This document shows positions 8,003 to 16,592 of a stretch of 64,000 bases of DNA, one piece after another. Origin of the DNA: Sphaerisporangium perillae. GTDB taxonomy: Bacteria > Actinomycetota > Actinomycetes > Streptosporangiales > Streptosporangiaceae. The translations under genes and the position numbers were made by a program. Positions within the stretch are counted from its first letter, which is position 1; every line of letters begins with the position of its first letter. Under the pieces are notes generated by a model that worked only from the letters and a program-made list of their open reading frames with translations, was not told the DNA's origin and searched no databases. Where the stretch lies: contig NZ_JALLPO010000039.1 of assembly GCF_023276435.1 (NCBI RefSeq), positions 1 to 64,000 of the forward strand, given 5' to 3'.

Positions 8003-8971
8003 ATGAACAGTGAAATACCTGAGGATCCCCAGCGACAATGCATGCGTGAGCGACTGGAGGGCATCCTCGCCCGGACGGAGAAGGCACGCGGCTGGGGGGC
8101 CGCGGCACTTCCCTTCCAGTCATTGATCAACCGGGACGGCTATGTCCCGGTCAAGACGCGCCTCACGGTCGACGATCTCGACCTGCTCATGGCGGCGCGC
8201 GAGGAGCTGCTCTGCTTCTCCGAGCTGGGCCTGCGCCTGCTCGATCTGCACCAGCCCCGCGACGCGGGGGGCATCACCAGCGACGCCGCGCATCCGATCC
8301 TGCGCTGCCGGAGTTGCATGTGGCGCTGGCCCTGCCCGACGTTCCGGGCGATGTCGGAGGCGCTGGAGACCCTTCCGGCCACCGGTCACGAGGCGGCGGC
8401 CGACGCCCTGCCGGCGGCGGCTCCGCAGGACGCGCCCGTGCCCGGCGGCGGTCCCGCCGTGGCGGACATCTCAGGAGGAGAGAACGGCTCGGCACAGCAG
8501 GACGGCCCGGCCGCCGCGCCGGCGTCCCTCGGCACGGGTTCCTTATCGAGCTCCAACGGAGCGGCGCCCGCCGTGAACGGTTCCCACAGTGCGAACGGCA
8601 CGAACAGCACGAACGGCGCGAAGGGTACGAACGGCGCGAACGGCGCGAACCGCTCGGCGCCGTACGCGGACTCCGGTTCGGGGCGGGTCAACGGCCGAGG
8701 TCGTGCCGGCGATTCCGCCGATTCCGGCGATTCCGCCGAGCAGGCCAACGGGGCCGGCGGGGCCGCGGCAGGCCCCCGCTCAGGCCGCGGAGTCGGAGAT
8801 GGGCAGCCTGATCTCGAAGCGGCAGCCCGCGCCTTCGTTGACGACGGCGATCGCTCCTTCGTGCGCTTCGACGATGCCGCGCGCGATGGCCAGGCCGAGT
8901 CCCGCGCCCCCATCGGGGCCAGGGGTGCGCGCGGCCTCGCCGCGAAAGGCCACGTCGAAGACCCGTGGTAG
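8003..8971 (+). CDS. Uncharacterised Cys/Trp-motif protein with Asn-Gly-rich tail
   Basis: Residues 1-110 look like a folded domain with a conserved-looking CRSCMWRWPC segment, possibly metal-binding. After about residue 130 the protein turns into Ala/Pro/Gly low complexity, then an NGTN/NGAN-repeat stretch around residues 195-225. I know no family function. ATG 8003 is taken because the upstream in-frame residues are basic and featureless. Only the stop at 8971 closes the frame, so the last 64 codons are antisense to the convergent histidine kinase. The true protein may have a frameshift or run into that gene. Confidence 0.55.
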   Translation: MNSEIPEDPQRQCMRERLEGILARTEKARGWGAAALPFQSLINRDGYVPVKTRLTVDDLDLLMAAREELLCFSELGLRLLDLHQPRDAGGITSDAAHPILRCRSCMWRWPCPTFRAMSEALETLPATGHEAAADALPAAAPQDAPVPGGGPAVADISGGENGSAQQDGPAAAPASLGTGSLSSSNGAAPAVNGSHSANGTNSTNGAKGTNGANGANRSAPYADSGSGRVNGRGRAGDSADSGDSAEQANGAGGAAAGPRSGRGVGDGQPDLEAAARAFVDDGDRSFVRFDDAARDGQAESRAPIGARGARGLAAKGHVEDPW

Positions 8972-9913
8972 GTCCTCTTCGGGGATCCCGCCGCAGCAGT
9001 CGGCCACCGACAGGCGTACGGACAGCTCGTCCGCGACCGCCCGCACCACCACGGTGCCGTCCTCGGGGGTGTGCCGGATGGCGTTGACGACGAGGTTGCG
9101 CAGGGCGCGTCCCAGCTCGGCCGCGTCGGCGTACACGGGCAGGATGGGCTCGGCCTCGCCGGTCAGGCGGACGCCCTTGGCCTTGGCCAGGGCCTCCACC
9201 CCGGCGAGCGCGTCGGCCATGAGGTCGCCGAGGCCGATGCGGCGCGGTGAGAGCCGCAGCGCTCCGGCATGGATCCGCGAGAGTTCGAACAGGTCGTCCA
9301 CCATGTGCGAGAGGCGGTCGACTTCGAGCCTGATCTGGTTGTGGTAGCGGCGGACGGTGCCGGCGTCGTCCACGACGCCGTCCTCCAGCGCCTCCACCAT
9401 GGCGCGCATGCCCGCGAGCGGGGTGCGGAGGTCGTGGCTGACCCAGGCGACGAGCTCCCGCCGCGCGCCCTCCAGAGCCCTCTCCCGCTCCCGGCCCTCA
9501 CGCAGCCGCTCGTACGCCTGGTCCAGCGCCTCGGAGATGGTGGTGAGCTCCGCCGGGAGGGGGCCCGCGGGCGGGACGAAGTCACGGGAGGGCGAGACGG
9601 CCTCCACCGCGGCGACCAGCCTCCTGCTGGCCGCGACGACCTGGCGGGCCACGGTTATCGCGACGCCGAGCCCGACGAGGCCGCCGACGGCGACGACCGT
9701 GAGGACGACGTTCTTGGGATGGCCGTCGATGATCATCTCGATGGTGATCGCCACCACGCCCGCGAGGGTGGCCGCCACTGTCACGACCGCGACCACGGCG
9801 AGCATGACGCCGATGGACCGGCCGCGCAGCAGCCGCAGGATCGCGAGGCCGAGCCCGGCGATCACCAGCCCCAGGCCCGCCGTGACGGCGACGATCTGCA
9901 GGATCATCGGCAT
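8780..9913 (-). CDS. Two-component sensor histidine kinase
   Basis: A 377-residue OmpR-partner kinase: two TM segments (residues 5-28 and 36-60) plus a third hydrophobic stretch near 70-90, a HAMP-like linker, then H-box WVSHDLRTPL with the phospho-accepting histidine near residue 160. The N-box is NLVVNAIRHTP and the G2 box GAGLGLAI. The G1 box reads ADCCGGI where most kinases have DNGxGI, so the Asn is replaced by Cys. Sits 16 bp downstream of its response regulator and must be cotranscribed. Nearly no extracytoplasmic sensor loop, so sensing within the membrane is likely (inference). Signal unknown. Confidence 0.88.
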   Translation of the reverse strand: MPMILQIVAVTAGLGLVIAGLGLAILRLLRGRSIGVMLAVVAVVTVAATLAGVVAITIEMIIDGHPKNVVLTVVAVGGLVGLGVAITVARQVVAASRRLVAAVEAVSPSRDFVPPAGPLPAELTTISEALDQAYERLREGRERERALEGARRELVAWVSHDLRTPLAGMRAMVEALEDGVVDDAGTVRRYHNQIRLEVDRLSHMVDDLFELSRIHAGALRLSPRRIGLGDLMADALAGVEALAKAKGVRLTGEAEPILPVYADAAELGRALRNLVVNAIRHTPEDGTVVVRAVADELSVRLSVADCCGGIPEEDLPRVFDVAFRGEAARTPGPDGGAGLGLAIARGIVEAHEGAIAVVNEGAGCRFEIRLPISDSAA

Positions 9914-9929
9914 GCCACCGTCGTGAAGA

Positions 9930-10658
9930 TCATGAATGGCCCTCGGCGGGGTCGCCTTCGACGGGTTCGTAGCGGTAGCCGACGCCCCACACCGTGACGA
10001 TGCGGCGCGGCGCGGTCGGGTCCGGTTCGATCTTCTCCCGTAGCCTGCGGACGTGGACGGTGACCGTGGAGGTGTCGCCGAACGACCATCCCCACACCTG
10101 GTCCAGGAGCGCGGCGCGGCTGAACGCCTGACGCGGGTTGCGCATGAGGTAGGCCAGCAGGTCGAACTCGCGGGCGGTGAGGGTGATCTCGCGGTCGCGC
10201 AGCCGTACCTCGTGGGCGCCCACGTCGACCAGCAGGTCCCCGTCGCGCAGCACCCCGGTGCCGGAGGTGACCAGGGCGCCCCGGGCCCGCCGCAGGACCG
10301 ACTGCACCCGCAGCGCCAGCTCGCGGGGGCTGAACGGCTTGGTGACGTAGTCGTCGGCGCCGGTTTCCAGGCCCACGACGCGGTCGATCTCCTCGCCGAG
10401 GGCGGTGAGCATGATCACGGGGACCGGCCAGCGCTCCCTGAGCTTCTTGCAGACCTGCAGGCCGTCCATGCCAGGGAGCATCAGGTCGAGGACTAGCAGG
10501 TCGGGCGGGTTGGCGAGGGCCCTGCGCAGCGCCTCGGCCCCGTCCCCGACGCTCTCGACGACATGCCCGTCGCGTTCCAGGTACTTGACGACGACCTCCG
10601 CCACCGTGGGGTCGTCGTCCACGACCAGTATCCGGGGCGGGGGTGTGGCGCTCGTCAT
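9930..10658 (-). CDS. OmpR/PhoB-family response regulator
   Basis: 242 residues. The receiver domain starts ILVVDDDPTVAEVV, has the phospho-acceptor Asp in LLVLDLMLPGMDG (near residue 58), the switch Thr in VIMLTALGE and Lys in YVTKPFSP. The C-terminal winged helix includes LTAREFDLLAYLMRNP and TVTVHVRRLREKIE. It pairs with the kinase immediately downstream. A 9-bp inverted repeat at 10686-10713 in its upstream region could be its own operator. Confidence 0.92.
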   Translation of the reverse strand: MTSATPPPRILVVDDDPTVAEVVVKYLERDGHVVESVGDGAEALRRALANPPDLLVLDLMLPGMDGLQVCKKLRERWPVPVIMLTALGEEIDRVVGLETGADDYVTKPFSPRELALRVQSVLRRARGALVTSGTGVLRDGDLLVDVGAHEVRLRDREITLTAREFDLLAYLMRNPRQAFSRAALLDQVWGWSFGDTSTVTVHVRRLREKIEPDPTAPRRIVTVWGVGYRYEPVEGDPAEGHS

Positions 10659-10685
10659 CGACTCCCTATCTCGCCCAATTTGTCA

Positions 10686-10713
10686 CACTTTATCGCTCTA
10701 TCGGGATAAAGTG
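10686..10713. promoter_or_regulatory. Inverted repeat in divergent promoter region
   Basis: A perfect 9-bp inverted repeat, CACTTTATC at 10686-10694 and GATAAAGTG at 10705-10713, with a 10-nt spacer. The region is unusually AT-rich for this genome and separates the response-regulator gene (minus) from the small membrane-protein gene (plus). It looks like an operator or an overlapping promoter; no function is shown. Confidence 0.5.
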
Positions 10714-10872
10714 CCGCAATAACCGAAGTTAACACCCACGGTAGAACCGATCCGGCCGCGCCTACGACCCGCGTCATCACTTCGTAAGAGTTGGGCCATC
10801 GGGAAAGTCACGATCTCGCGGAGAGATCGGCCATCGCGCACGACCGGGCCCCGCTCGACGTACCTTCTTGAT

Positions 10873-11040
10873 ATGGCCCGCATCGTGCTTTCCGTTCTCG
10901 GAGTCCTGCTCGCACTCTACGTAGTGTTCGGGCTCCTGATCCCCGCCATTTTCGGGATCTTCAAGATCCTCTTCATCATCGCCATCGTCGCCTTCGTGGC
11001 CGTGGCCGCGGTCACGGTGGTCGGCAAGCTCTCCAAGTGA
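10873..11040 (+). CDS. Small hydrophobic membrane protein, 55 aa
   Basis: A 55-residue ORF (starts MARIVLSVLGVLL, ends VVGKLSK) made of two closely spaced hydrophobic stretches, residues 4-27 and 28-50. GC3 is high throughout, which supports coding. It ends one base before the ATG of the DUF6412 gene, so the two form a unit with the YidC gene. No family assignment. Confidence 0.6.
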   Translation: MARIVLSVLGVLLALYVVFGLLIPAIFGIFKILFIIAIVAFVAVAAVTVVGKLSK

Positions 11041-11041
11041 C

Positions 11042-11314
11042 ATGACCGCCCTCCACGCCACCGCCGCGCTGTTCGCGCAGCTCGCCGCCGGGCAGGCCGG
11101 CCCGGCGACGGTGACGGCGGCCGGCCTGGTGGGCGTCACGCTCCTGCTGTTCGCCTGGGCGCTCGGGCGGCTGGCCTCGGTGCCACCGGTGGCGGTGACC
11201 ACCGCCCGGCGCCCGAGCGCCGGCCGGGCCACGTTCTTCGTGCGGCTGCGCCATCCCGCCGCCGCGGGCCGCCCCCGGCCGAGAGCGCCCTCAGCGAGCC
11301 CCGCGTCCGTCTAG
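11042..11314 (+). CDS. DUF6412-like small membrane protein
   Basis: 90 residues: an N-terminal hydrophobic segment at 25-45 (VTAAGLVGVTLLLFAWALG) and a basic, Arg/Pro-rich tail with a TFFVRLRHPAA-like motif. Resembles DUF6412, a small actinobacterial family often found next to YidC/Oxa1 genes, as here. Function unknown. ATG follows the previous stop by one base, indicating translational coupling. Confidence 0.6.
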   Translation: MTALHATAALFAQLAAGQAGPATVTAAGLVGVTLLLFAWALGRLASVPPVAVTTARRPSAGRATFFVRLRHPAAAGRPRPRAPSASPASV

Positions 11315-11318
11315 CGTT

Positions 11319-11343
11319 CCCGCACGCCCTTGTCGCGTGCGGG
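11319..11343 (+). terminator. Short stem-loop between DUF6412 and YidC genes
   Basis: CCCGCACGC (11319-11327) pairs perfectly with GCGTGCGGG (11335-11343) around a 7-nt loop, 5 bp after the DUF6412 stop. It may be a terminator, an attenuator or an mRNA processing/stability structure ahead of the YidC gene. Confidence 0.5.
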
Positions 11344-11401
11344 GAGGCGGGCGGGCGCTTTCGTCATGTCCTCACGCAGACGAAGGGGCTCTTCCATCAT
11401 C

Positions 11402-12061
11402 ATGTTCGACACCGTCATCGACTCCGCCTACCGCCTCATCAGCGCCGTGAGCTCCCTCACCGGACCGCCCTTGGCGATCGTGGCGTTCACAGTCGCCGTC
11501 CGCCTGCTCCTGCTGCCGCTCAGCGTCAGGCAGGCGAACGCCGTCAAGGCCCGCCTGCGCCTGGCGCCACAGGTCGAGGCGCTGAGGAAGCGTTTCGGCC
11601 GCGACCCCGAGCGGCTCCTCCAGGAGACCTCGAAGCTGTACGCCGCCGAGGGGACGTCGATGTTCGCCGGCATCCTGCCCGGCCTCGCCCAGACGCCGTT
11701 CTTCATGGTCACTTACCGGGTCTTCGTCTCGGCCACCATCGCGGGGCATCCCAACCTGCTGCTCGCCCAGAGCGCCCTCGGCGTCCCGCTCGGCGAGCAC
11801 TTCGCGGCCGCGGTCGCGGGCGGCGGTCTGTTCGGCCCCGCCGCTCTGGTGTTCCTCGGGCTGTTCGCGCTGCTCGCGGTCGTCGCGTGGGTGACCTGGT
11901 GGCGCATGGGCGACACGGTACGGCCGCGCGTGCTGCGCCTGCTGCCGTTCGGGACCGTTCTGGTCGCGGGTTTCCTGCCGCTCGCGGCGGGGCTGTACCT
12001 GCTGGTGAGCACGGCGTGGACGGCGGCCGAGCGGGTGGTCCTGTACCCGAGACCGGCCTGA
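11402..12061 (+). CDS. YidC/Oxa1-family membrane insertase
   Basis: About 219 residues. The hydrophobic start leads into a segment with the conserved positively charged groove region (AVRLLLLPLSVRQ), a cytoplasmic hairpin (LAPQVEALRKRFG...LYAAEGTSMFAGILPGL), then TM segments around 95-115, 145-165 and 175-200. It is shorter than the essential YidC1 of actinobacteria, so this is likely a specialised second paralogue; the housekeeping copy would be near rnpA/dnaA outside the window. It inserts membrane proteins, perhaps the neighbouring small ones (inference). ATG 11402 is chosen; an in-frame ATG at 11366 is possible. Confidence 0.8.
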   Translation: MFDTVIDSAYRLISAVSSLTGPPLAIVAFTVAVRLLLLPLSVRQANAVKARLRLAPQVEALRKRFGRDPERLLQETSKLYAAEGTSMFAGILPGLAQTPFFMVTYRVFVSATIAGHPNLLLAQSALGVPLGEHFAAAVAGGGLFGPAALVFLGLFALLAVVAWVTWWRMGDTVRPRVLRLLPFGTVLVAGFLPLAAGLYLLVSTAWTAAERVVLYPRPA

Positions 12062-12158
12062 CGAGGCGACCTCACGCCTCCTCGTGGTGTTGTGCGCCGT
12101 TAACGTGGAATGCCGGGAACGGTTCCCGTGACATCGCGCCAACCCGGAGGGCCGAACG

Positions 12159-13358
12159 ATGAACGGTGCCGACAGCGAGGTCGGACGGCTGGAGACGGTG
12201 CTGCTGCACCGTCCCGGAGCCGAGCTCAAGCGGCTGACCCCCCGCAACAGCGACAAGCTGCTGTTCGACGGCATCCCGTGGGTCGGCAGGGCCCAGGACG
12301 AGCACGACGAGTTCGCCCAGGCGCTGCGCGACCACGGCGTCGAGGTCCTCTACCTCACCGAGCTACTGCAGGACACCCTGGAGTACGACGACGGGCGCCA
12401 GGAGATCATCAGCGCCGTGCTCGAGGAGCGGCAGCTCGGCGACCGGCTCGCGGAGCTGACGCGGCGCCACCTTGAGGACCTGCATCCCGAGGACCTCACG
12501 CAGACGCTGATCGCCGGCCTGGCCCGCGAGGAGCTGAAGACCGGGCGGGGCCTTGTGTACGAGCTGATGGACCGGCACGACTTCGTCATCGACCCGCTGC
12601 CCAACCTGCTGTTCACCAGGGACTCCAGCGTGTGGATCGGCGACCGGGTGGCCGTGACCAGCCTGGCGATGCCGGCCCGCACCAGGGAGAGCCTGCTGAC
12701 CCGCCTGATCTACACCTACCATCCGAGGTTCGCGGGCGCCGAGCACCTGTACGAGCCATGGCTGGAGCACGTCGAGGGCGGCGACGTACTGCTGATGGGA
12801 CCGGGGGTCATCGCCGTGGGGACCGGCGAGCGCACGACCCCGGCCGGGGTGGAGCGGCTGTGCCGGCGGGTCTTCGCCGCGGGCCTGGCGCACACCGTCC
12901 TCGCGGTGCCGATCGCCCAGCAGCGGGCCACGATGCACCTGGACACGATCTGCACGATGGTCGACCTGGACACGGTGGTCATGTATCCGCCGGTGGCCTA
13001 CTCGCTGCAGGCCTACACCGTGACGTCGGCGGAGGACGGTGAGCTGCGCATCTTCGAGCCCCGGCCGTTCCTGGAGGCGGCCGCCCAGGCCATGGGCATC
13101 GAGCGGGTGAAGGTGATCGACACCGGGCTCGACCCCGTCACCGCCGAGCGCGAGCAGTGGGACGACGGCAACAACACGCTCGCCCTCGCTCCGCGCGTGG
13201 CGGTGGCCTACGAACGCAACGTGGAGACGAACGCGCGCCTGGAGGCCTCCGGTGTGAAGGTCATCCGAATTGCGGGCAGCGAACTCGGCAGCGGCCGGGG
13301 AGGTCCACGCTGCATGTCATGCCCTGTCAGCAGGGAACGTCTAGCCGCACTCGCGTAG
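12159..13358 (+). CDS. arcA: Arginine deiminase
   Basis: 399 residues, full length for ADI, which hydrolyses L-arginine to citrulline and ammonia. Motifs: [15 protein letters not shown] start, [10 protein letters not shown], the HVEGGDVLL catalytic acid region, [12 protein letters not shown] with the catalytic His/Asp, and [10 protein letters not shown] with nucleophile Cys385. No arcB, arcC or arcD is adjacent, so the full fermentation pathway is not encoded here; a role in nitrogen recycling or pH homeostasis is inferred. The 3' end overlaps the convergent RsbW-like gene by 18 bp. Confidence 0.95.
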   Translation: MNGADSEVGRLETVLLHRPGAELKRLTPRNSDKLLFDGIPWVGRAQDEHDEFAQALRDHGVEVLYLTELLQDTLEYDDGRQEIISAVLEERQLGDRLAELTRRHLEDLHPEDLTQTLIAGLAREELKTGRGLVYELMDRHDFVIDPLPNLLFTRDSSVWIGDRVAVTSLAMPARTRESLLTRLIYTYHPRFAGAEHLYEPWLEHVEGGDVLLMGPGVIAVGTGERTTPAGVERLCRRVFAAGLAHTVLAVPIAQQRATMHLDTICTMVDLDTVVMYPPVAYSLQAYTVTSAEDGELRIFEPRPFLEAAAQAMGIERVKVIDTGLDPVTAEREQWDDGNNTLALAPRVAVAYERNVETNARLEASGVKVIRIAGSELGSGRGGPRCMSCPVSRERLAALA

Positions 13359-13913
13359 GGCCCCGATTTCGGGCGTTCTAACTTGCGAATTAAGGACAGC
13401 GACCGGGGCGTGGATAACCGCCCACACCGTGGTCACGTCACCGTCGTGGCGCACGCCCCAGCGCTCGGCGAGGAACTCGACGATTCCGAGGCCCCGCCCG
13501 CCGAGCGAGGAGAGGGCCGGCCTGCCCGCGCGGGGCTCCGTGGCGGCTCCTCCATCACTCACCGTGACCTCGAGGTGGTCGTCCGCCCACTCCCATGTGG
13601 CCATGATCTGCCCTGATGGGAGCGGGTGGGCGTGACGCAACGCATTGCTCAGCAGTTCGCTCACCACGAGGACGGCGTCCTCTATGGCGGCGGCGAACAC
13701 CCCGCATGCCTCGAGATCGGCGCTGAGACGTTGGCGTGCGACGGCGACGCTGGTCGGCGCATACGGCAACAGCACGACGCCCTCACTTCCCCGTTCTCCT
13801 GCATTTCCCCCTGAGGAAAACACATCCCAGTACGACCGAAATGCCCCGTTCGATGGTTCTGGAAACCGCACGGCGATCATTGCTTGTGCAGATTCGACAA
13901 TAGGTGAGTCCAT
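13341..13913 (-). CDS. RsbW-like ATP-binding anti-sigma regulatory protein
   Basis: 190 residues with a single GHKL ATPase domain from about residue 50. [20 protein letters not shown] carries the N-box (E/N residues), DGGAATEP the G1 box region, [16 protein letters not shown] the G2 box. This is the HATPase_c_2 type used by SpoIIAB/RsbW kinases, which hold sigma factors or phosphorylate STAS antagonists. A possible partner is the STAS protein at 7422. The first 45 residues are not part of the domain. ATG 13913; ATG 13880 is an alternative. It lies 14 bp downstream of the large sensor kinase and may share its transcript. Confidence 0.8.
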   Translation of the reverse strand: MDSPIVESAQAMIAVRFPEPSNGAFRSYWDVFSSGGNAGERGSEGVVLLPYAPTSVAVARQRLSADLEACGVFAAAIEDAVLVVSELLSNALRHAHPLPSGQIMATWEWADDHLEVTVSDGGAATEPRAGRPALSSLGGRGLGIVEFLAERWGVRHDGDVTTVWAVIHAPVAVLNSQVRTPEIGALRECG

Positions 13914-13927
13914 CCGTGACCAGCTCG

Positions 13928-15814
13928 TTACCGCTTCGGTGTGTCGGATCCGATATAGGCGCCTGCAATGTCCAGAACGAACCTCATTCGAGTGCCTCCA
14001 CCAGGTCGAGGATGGGCGGTCACCTCGCCGCCTTGGGCCCGCGCGAGGCTGCGCGCTATGTAAAGTCCGAGCCCCACTCCGCCGAAGCGGCGCCGGTCGC
14101 CGCTGTCCGCCTGCACGAACCTTTCGAAGACGCGTTCGCGGTCCTCCGGGGCGATGCCGACCCCCTCGTCCTCGACCGCGAGGACGACCCGGCCGTCCTC
14201 CTGCCACGCGAGCACCCGGATCAGCCCTCCGTTCGGCGAGTACTTGAAGGCGTTCTCCAGCAACTGGCCGAGCAGGATGTCGGTGGCCAGCGCGTCCCCG
14301 TCGACCAGGGGCAGGTCGTTGGGGATGTCCACCTCCACGTGGTGCCGGTCGGACAGCACCGGCATCCCGAGGGTCGCGGCGCGGACCCGCTCGCCGAGGT
14401 CGAAGCTCTCCACCCGGATCTTGAGCTCCTCCGCCCCGGCCCGGGCGCCGAGCAGGAGGTGGTCCATCAGCTGGCCCAGCGCCCGCGCCCGCTCGGCGAT
14501 GGTCCGCACCGCTGAGCGGCGTTCGACGTCCGACAGCTTGTCCCACCGCGCGTCCAGCGTGCTGGCGAACCCCTGCACCACGGTGATCGGCGTGCGGAGC
14601 TCGTGGCTGGTGGTCGCCAGGAAGAGATCCTTGGCCTCCTCCAGCTCCTTGGCGCGCGTGACGTCGCGGAAGTCCACCACGATCTCGGCGGTCTCGTTGA
14701 TCTCCGCGCTCACCACGTCCAGCCAGCGGCCCGACGGAAGCTGCGTGGTGAGCTTCTCGCCAGGGGCGGGCAGCGGGAACGGGGGCCGGCCTCCGATCAC
14801 CTCGCCCGCTCCCAGCCCGGTGAGCTCCTCGGCCGCGGGGTTCCACTGGCTGACGAACCCCGCGCCGTCCAGCACCGCGATGCCGTCCGCGCTCGCGTCT
14901 ACGACGGCCCGCTCGTGCGCCCGCTGCCGCACCGCGTCCTGGTAGGCCATCGCGTTGGCCAGCGCGATGCCGGCGTGCCCCGCCAGCAGTTCCAGCAGCT
15001 CCAGCTCGATGTGCCCGGCCTTGTGCTCGGCGAACAGCGCGTACAGGGCTCCGTACGGCCGGCCGCCGACCGCGGCGACGCCGAGCGCGATGGTGTGCAG
15101 GCCGGGCAGCTCCGACCAGATCAGCTCGTCGAGCGCGGCCTGGTCGCCGGTCTCGAGCAGCACGGTCTTACCGGTGCGCAGCAGCTTGCCGACAAGGCTC
15201 GTGTGCAGGTCGGCCGTCGTGCCCCTGAGCCGGGTGGGCAGCCGGTGGGTGCTCACCAGCCGCAGGCGCTCGTCCTCGATCAGCACGAAACCGCCCGCGT
15301 CGGCCCCGGTCAGCTCGGTCAGGCTCGCGGCGATGCGGTCGAGGACGGCTGCGAGCTCCAGTTCGGCGTTGATGTCGGCCACCACGTCGGTGAGCCGCCG
15401 GACGAGCCTCGCCCTGCGGGTGCCCCTCTCGCGGGCGGCCGCGTCGTTCTCGACGGCGTGGTAGACGCTCACGTACCCGAGCAGCGCGCCGGCCTCCGAG
15501 CGCAGCGCGCTGATGTCCACGCCGACGTCGAGCAGGGAGCCGTCGCTGCGCAGGCGCTTGGTGCGCAGCGAGACCGGCCCGCCGGTGCGGACCCGTTCGA
15601 GCACCGCGTTGTGCTCGGCCACCAGCTCGTCGGGGACCAGGGGCGCCCTGCGGCCGGTCATGTCGGCCGAGGTCCAGCCGAACAGGCGCTCCGCCGCGGG
15701 GTTCCACATCAGGACGGTAAGATCACGATCGAGCGCTACGACGGCATTGGGAGAGCTCGCGAGGACAGCGTGGGCAAAGCCGTCATCGACGTTCTCTACC
15801 CTGTCGTCACTCAT
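13928..15814 (-). CDS. PAS-GAF-PAS sensor histidine kinase, soluble
   Basis: About 628 residues, no TM segment. Order: PAS (about 15-120, with WNPAAERLFGW), GAF (about 155-285, with ADAGGFVLIED), second PAS (about 300-385, WNPAAEELTGL), HisKA with ATTSHELRTPITVVQGF (phospho-His near 420), HATPase with LLENAFKYSPNGG and DEGVGIAPEDRERVFERF, G2 GGVGLGLYIA. It probably senses a cytosolic cue such as redox or a ligand. No response regulator is adjacent; the 14-bp-distant RsbW-like gene suggests output into a sigma-regulatory cascade (inference). ATG 15814 preferred; GTG 15841 and ATG 15823 are in frame. Confidence 0.88.
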   Translation of the reverse strand: MSDDRVENVDDGFAHAVLASSPNAVVALDRDLTVLMWNPAAERLFGWTSADMTGRRAPLVPDELVAEHNAVLERVRTGGPVSLRTKRLRSDGSLLDVGVDISALRSEAGALLGYVSVYHAVENDAAARERGTRRARLVRRLTDVVADINAELELAAVLDRIAASLTELTGADAGGFVLIEDERLRLVSTHRLPTRLRGTTADLHTSLVGKLLRTGKTVLLETGDQAALDELIWSELPGLHTIALGVAAVGGRPYGALYALFAEHKAGHIELELLELLAGHAGIALANAMAYQDAVRQRAHERAVVDASADGIAVLDGAGFVSQWNPAAEELTGLGAGEVIGGRPPFPLPAPGEKLTTQLPSGRWLDVVSAEINETAEIVVDFRDVTRAKELEEAKDLFLATTSHELRTPITVVQGFASTLDARWDKLSDVERRSAVRTIAERARALGQLMDHLLLGARAGAEELKIRVESFDLGERVRAATLGMPVLSDRHHVEVDIPNDLPLVDGDALATDILLGQLLENAFKYSPNGGLIRVLAWQEDGRVVLAVEDEGVGIAPEDRERVFERFVQADSGDRRRFGGVGLGLYIARSLARAQGGEVTAHPRPGGGTRMRFVLDIAGAYIGSDTPKR

Positions 15815-15974
15815 GACCCCCATCGTGCCCGTTTTTGGCACCGTGCCTTGGCACTTTCGTCATGCGAATCGTCGCATTCAGGTCGCCCGTCCATGACATG
15901 GCCGCCACTCCCTCTGTCGTGGCCGGTAGGAGGGCTCGCTCGGATACGCTGCCGGTAGCGGAAGGGGTACGGCC

Positions 15975-16553
15975 ATGACGACAGGGGATCTCGAGGCCCT
16001 GGTGCGGGTGACCGCTCCCGGCTATGTGGGCGAGACCCCACCGGATGTGGCGTTCGGCATGACCGACAGCCCCGTCGGGCGGATGGTGCTCGCCGTCACC
16101 GCGCGCGGCGTGGTCGCGTGCAGCTACGAGAACGAGCACGTCGTCTTCGCGCGGGTCTCCCGGGAGATCGGCTCGTTCATCGGCCCGGATCCCCGGCGGC
16201 TGGACCCGATCCGCCGCGAGTTGGACGCGTACTTCTCCGGCCGGCTCCGGACTTTCACCCTGCCGGTGGATCTGCGGCTGGCCACGCCCTTCGCCCGGAC
16301 GGTGCTGCAGATGACCATGGCCGTGCCCTACGGCAGTGTCACGACTTATCAGGAGATCGCCGCGCGGATCGGGCGGCCTCAGGCGTTGCGCGCGATAGGC
16401 AACGCCCTGACGGCCAACCCGGTCTGCGTCATCGTCCCCTGCCACCGGGCGGTCGAGGCGTCGGGACGCCCCGGCGGCTACGCCGGTGGCGCCGCCGCCA
16501 AGGCGCACCTGCTCCACCTCGAAAGCGCCCAAGGCGACACCGGGCGGCACTGA
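15975..16553 (+). CDS. ogt: Methylated-DNA-protein cysteine methyltransferase
   Basis: 192 residues. The C-terminal domain has TPFARTVLQMTMAVPYGSVTTYQEIA (DNA-binding wing), the RAIGNALTANP arginine-finger motif, and VIVPCHRAV with active-site Cys156. It removes O6-alkyl groups from guanine by suicide transfer to the Cys. The N-terminal domain is of normal size for Ogt. Single gene between convergent neighbours. Confidence 0.93.
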   Translation: MTTGDLEALVRVTAPGYVGETPPDVAFGMTDSPVGRMVLAVTARGVVACSYENEHVVFARVSREIGSFIGPDPRRLDPIRRELDAYFSGRLRTFTLPVDLRLATPFARTVLQMTMAVPYGSVTTYQEIAARIGRPQALRAIGNALTANPVCVIVPCHRAVEASGRPGGYAGGAAAKAHLLHLESAQGDTGRH

Positions 16554-16592
16554 AGCCGTCCCCTCGAGGACGGCCCCTGTGTCCTGGGTCCG

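Noticed and set aside
13914-14846. N-terminal extension of the RsbW-like protein to 501 residues
   Set aside because: It runs through the sensor kinase gene in another frame; the RsbW-like domain is complete from ATG 13913.
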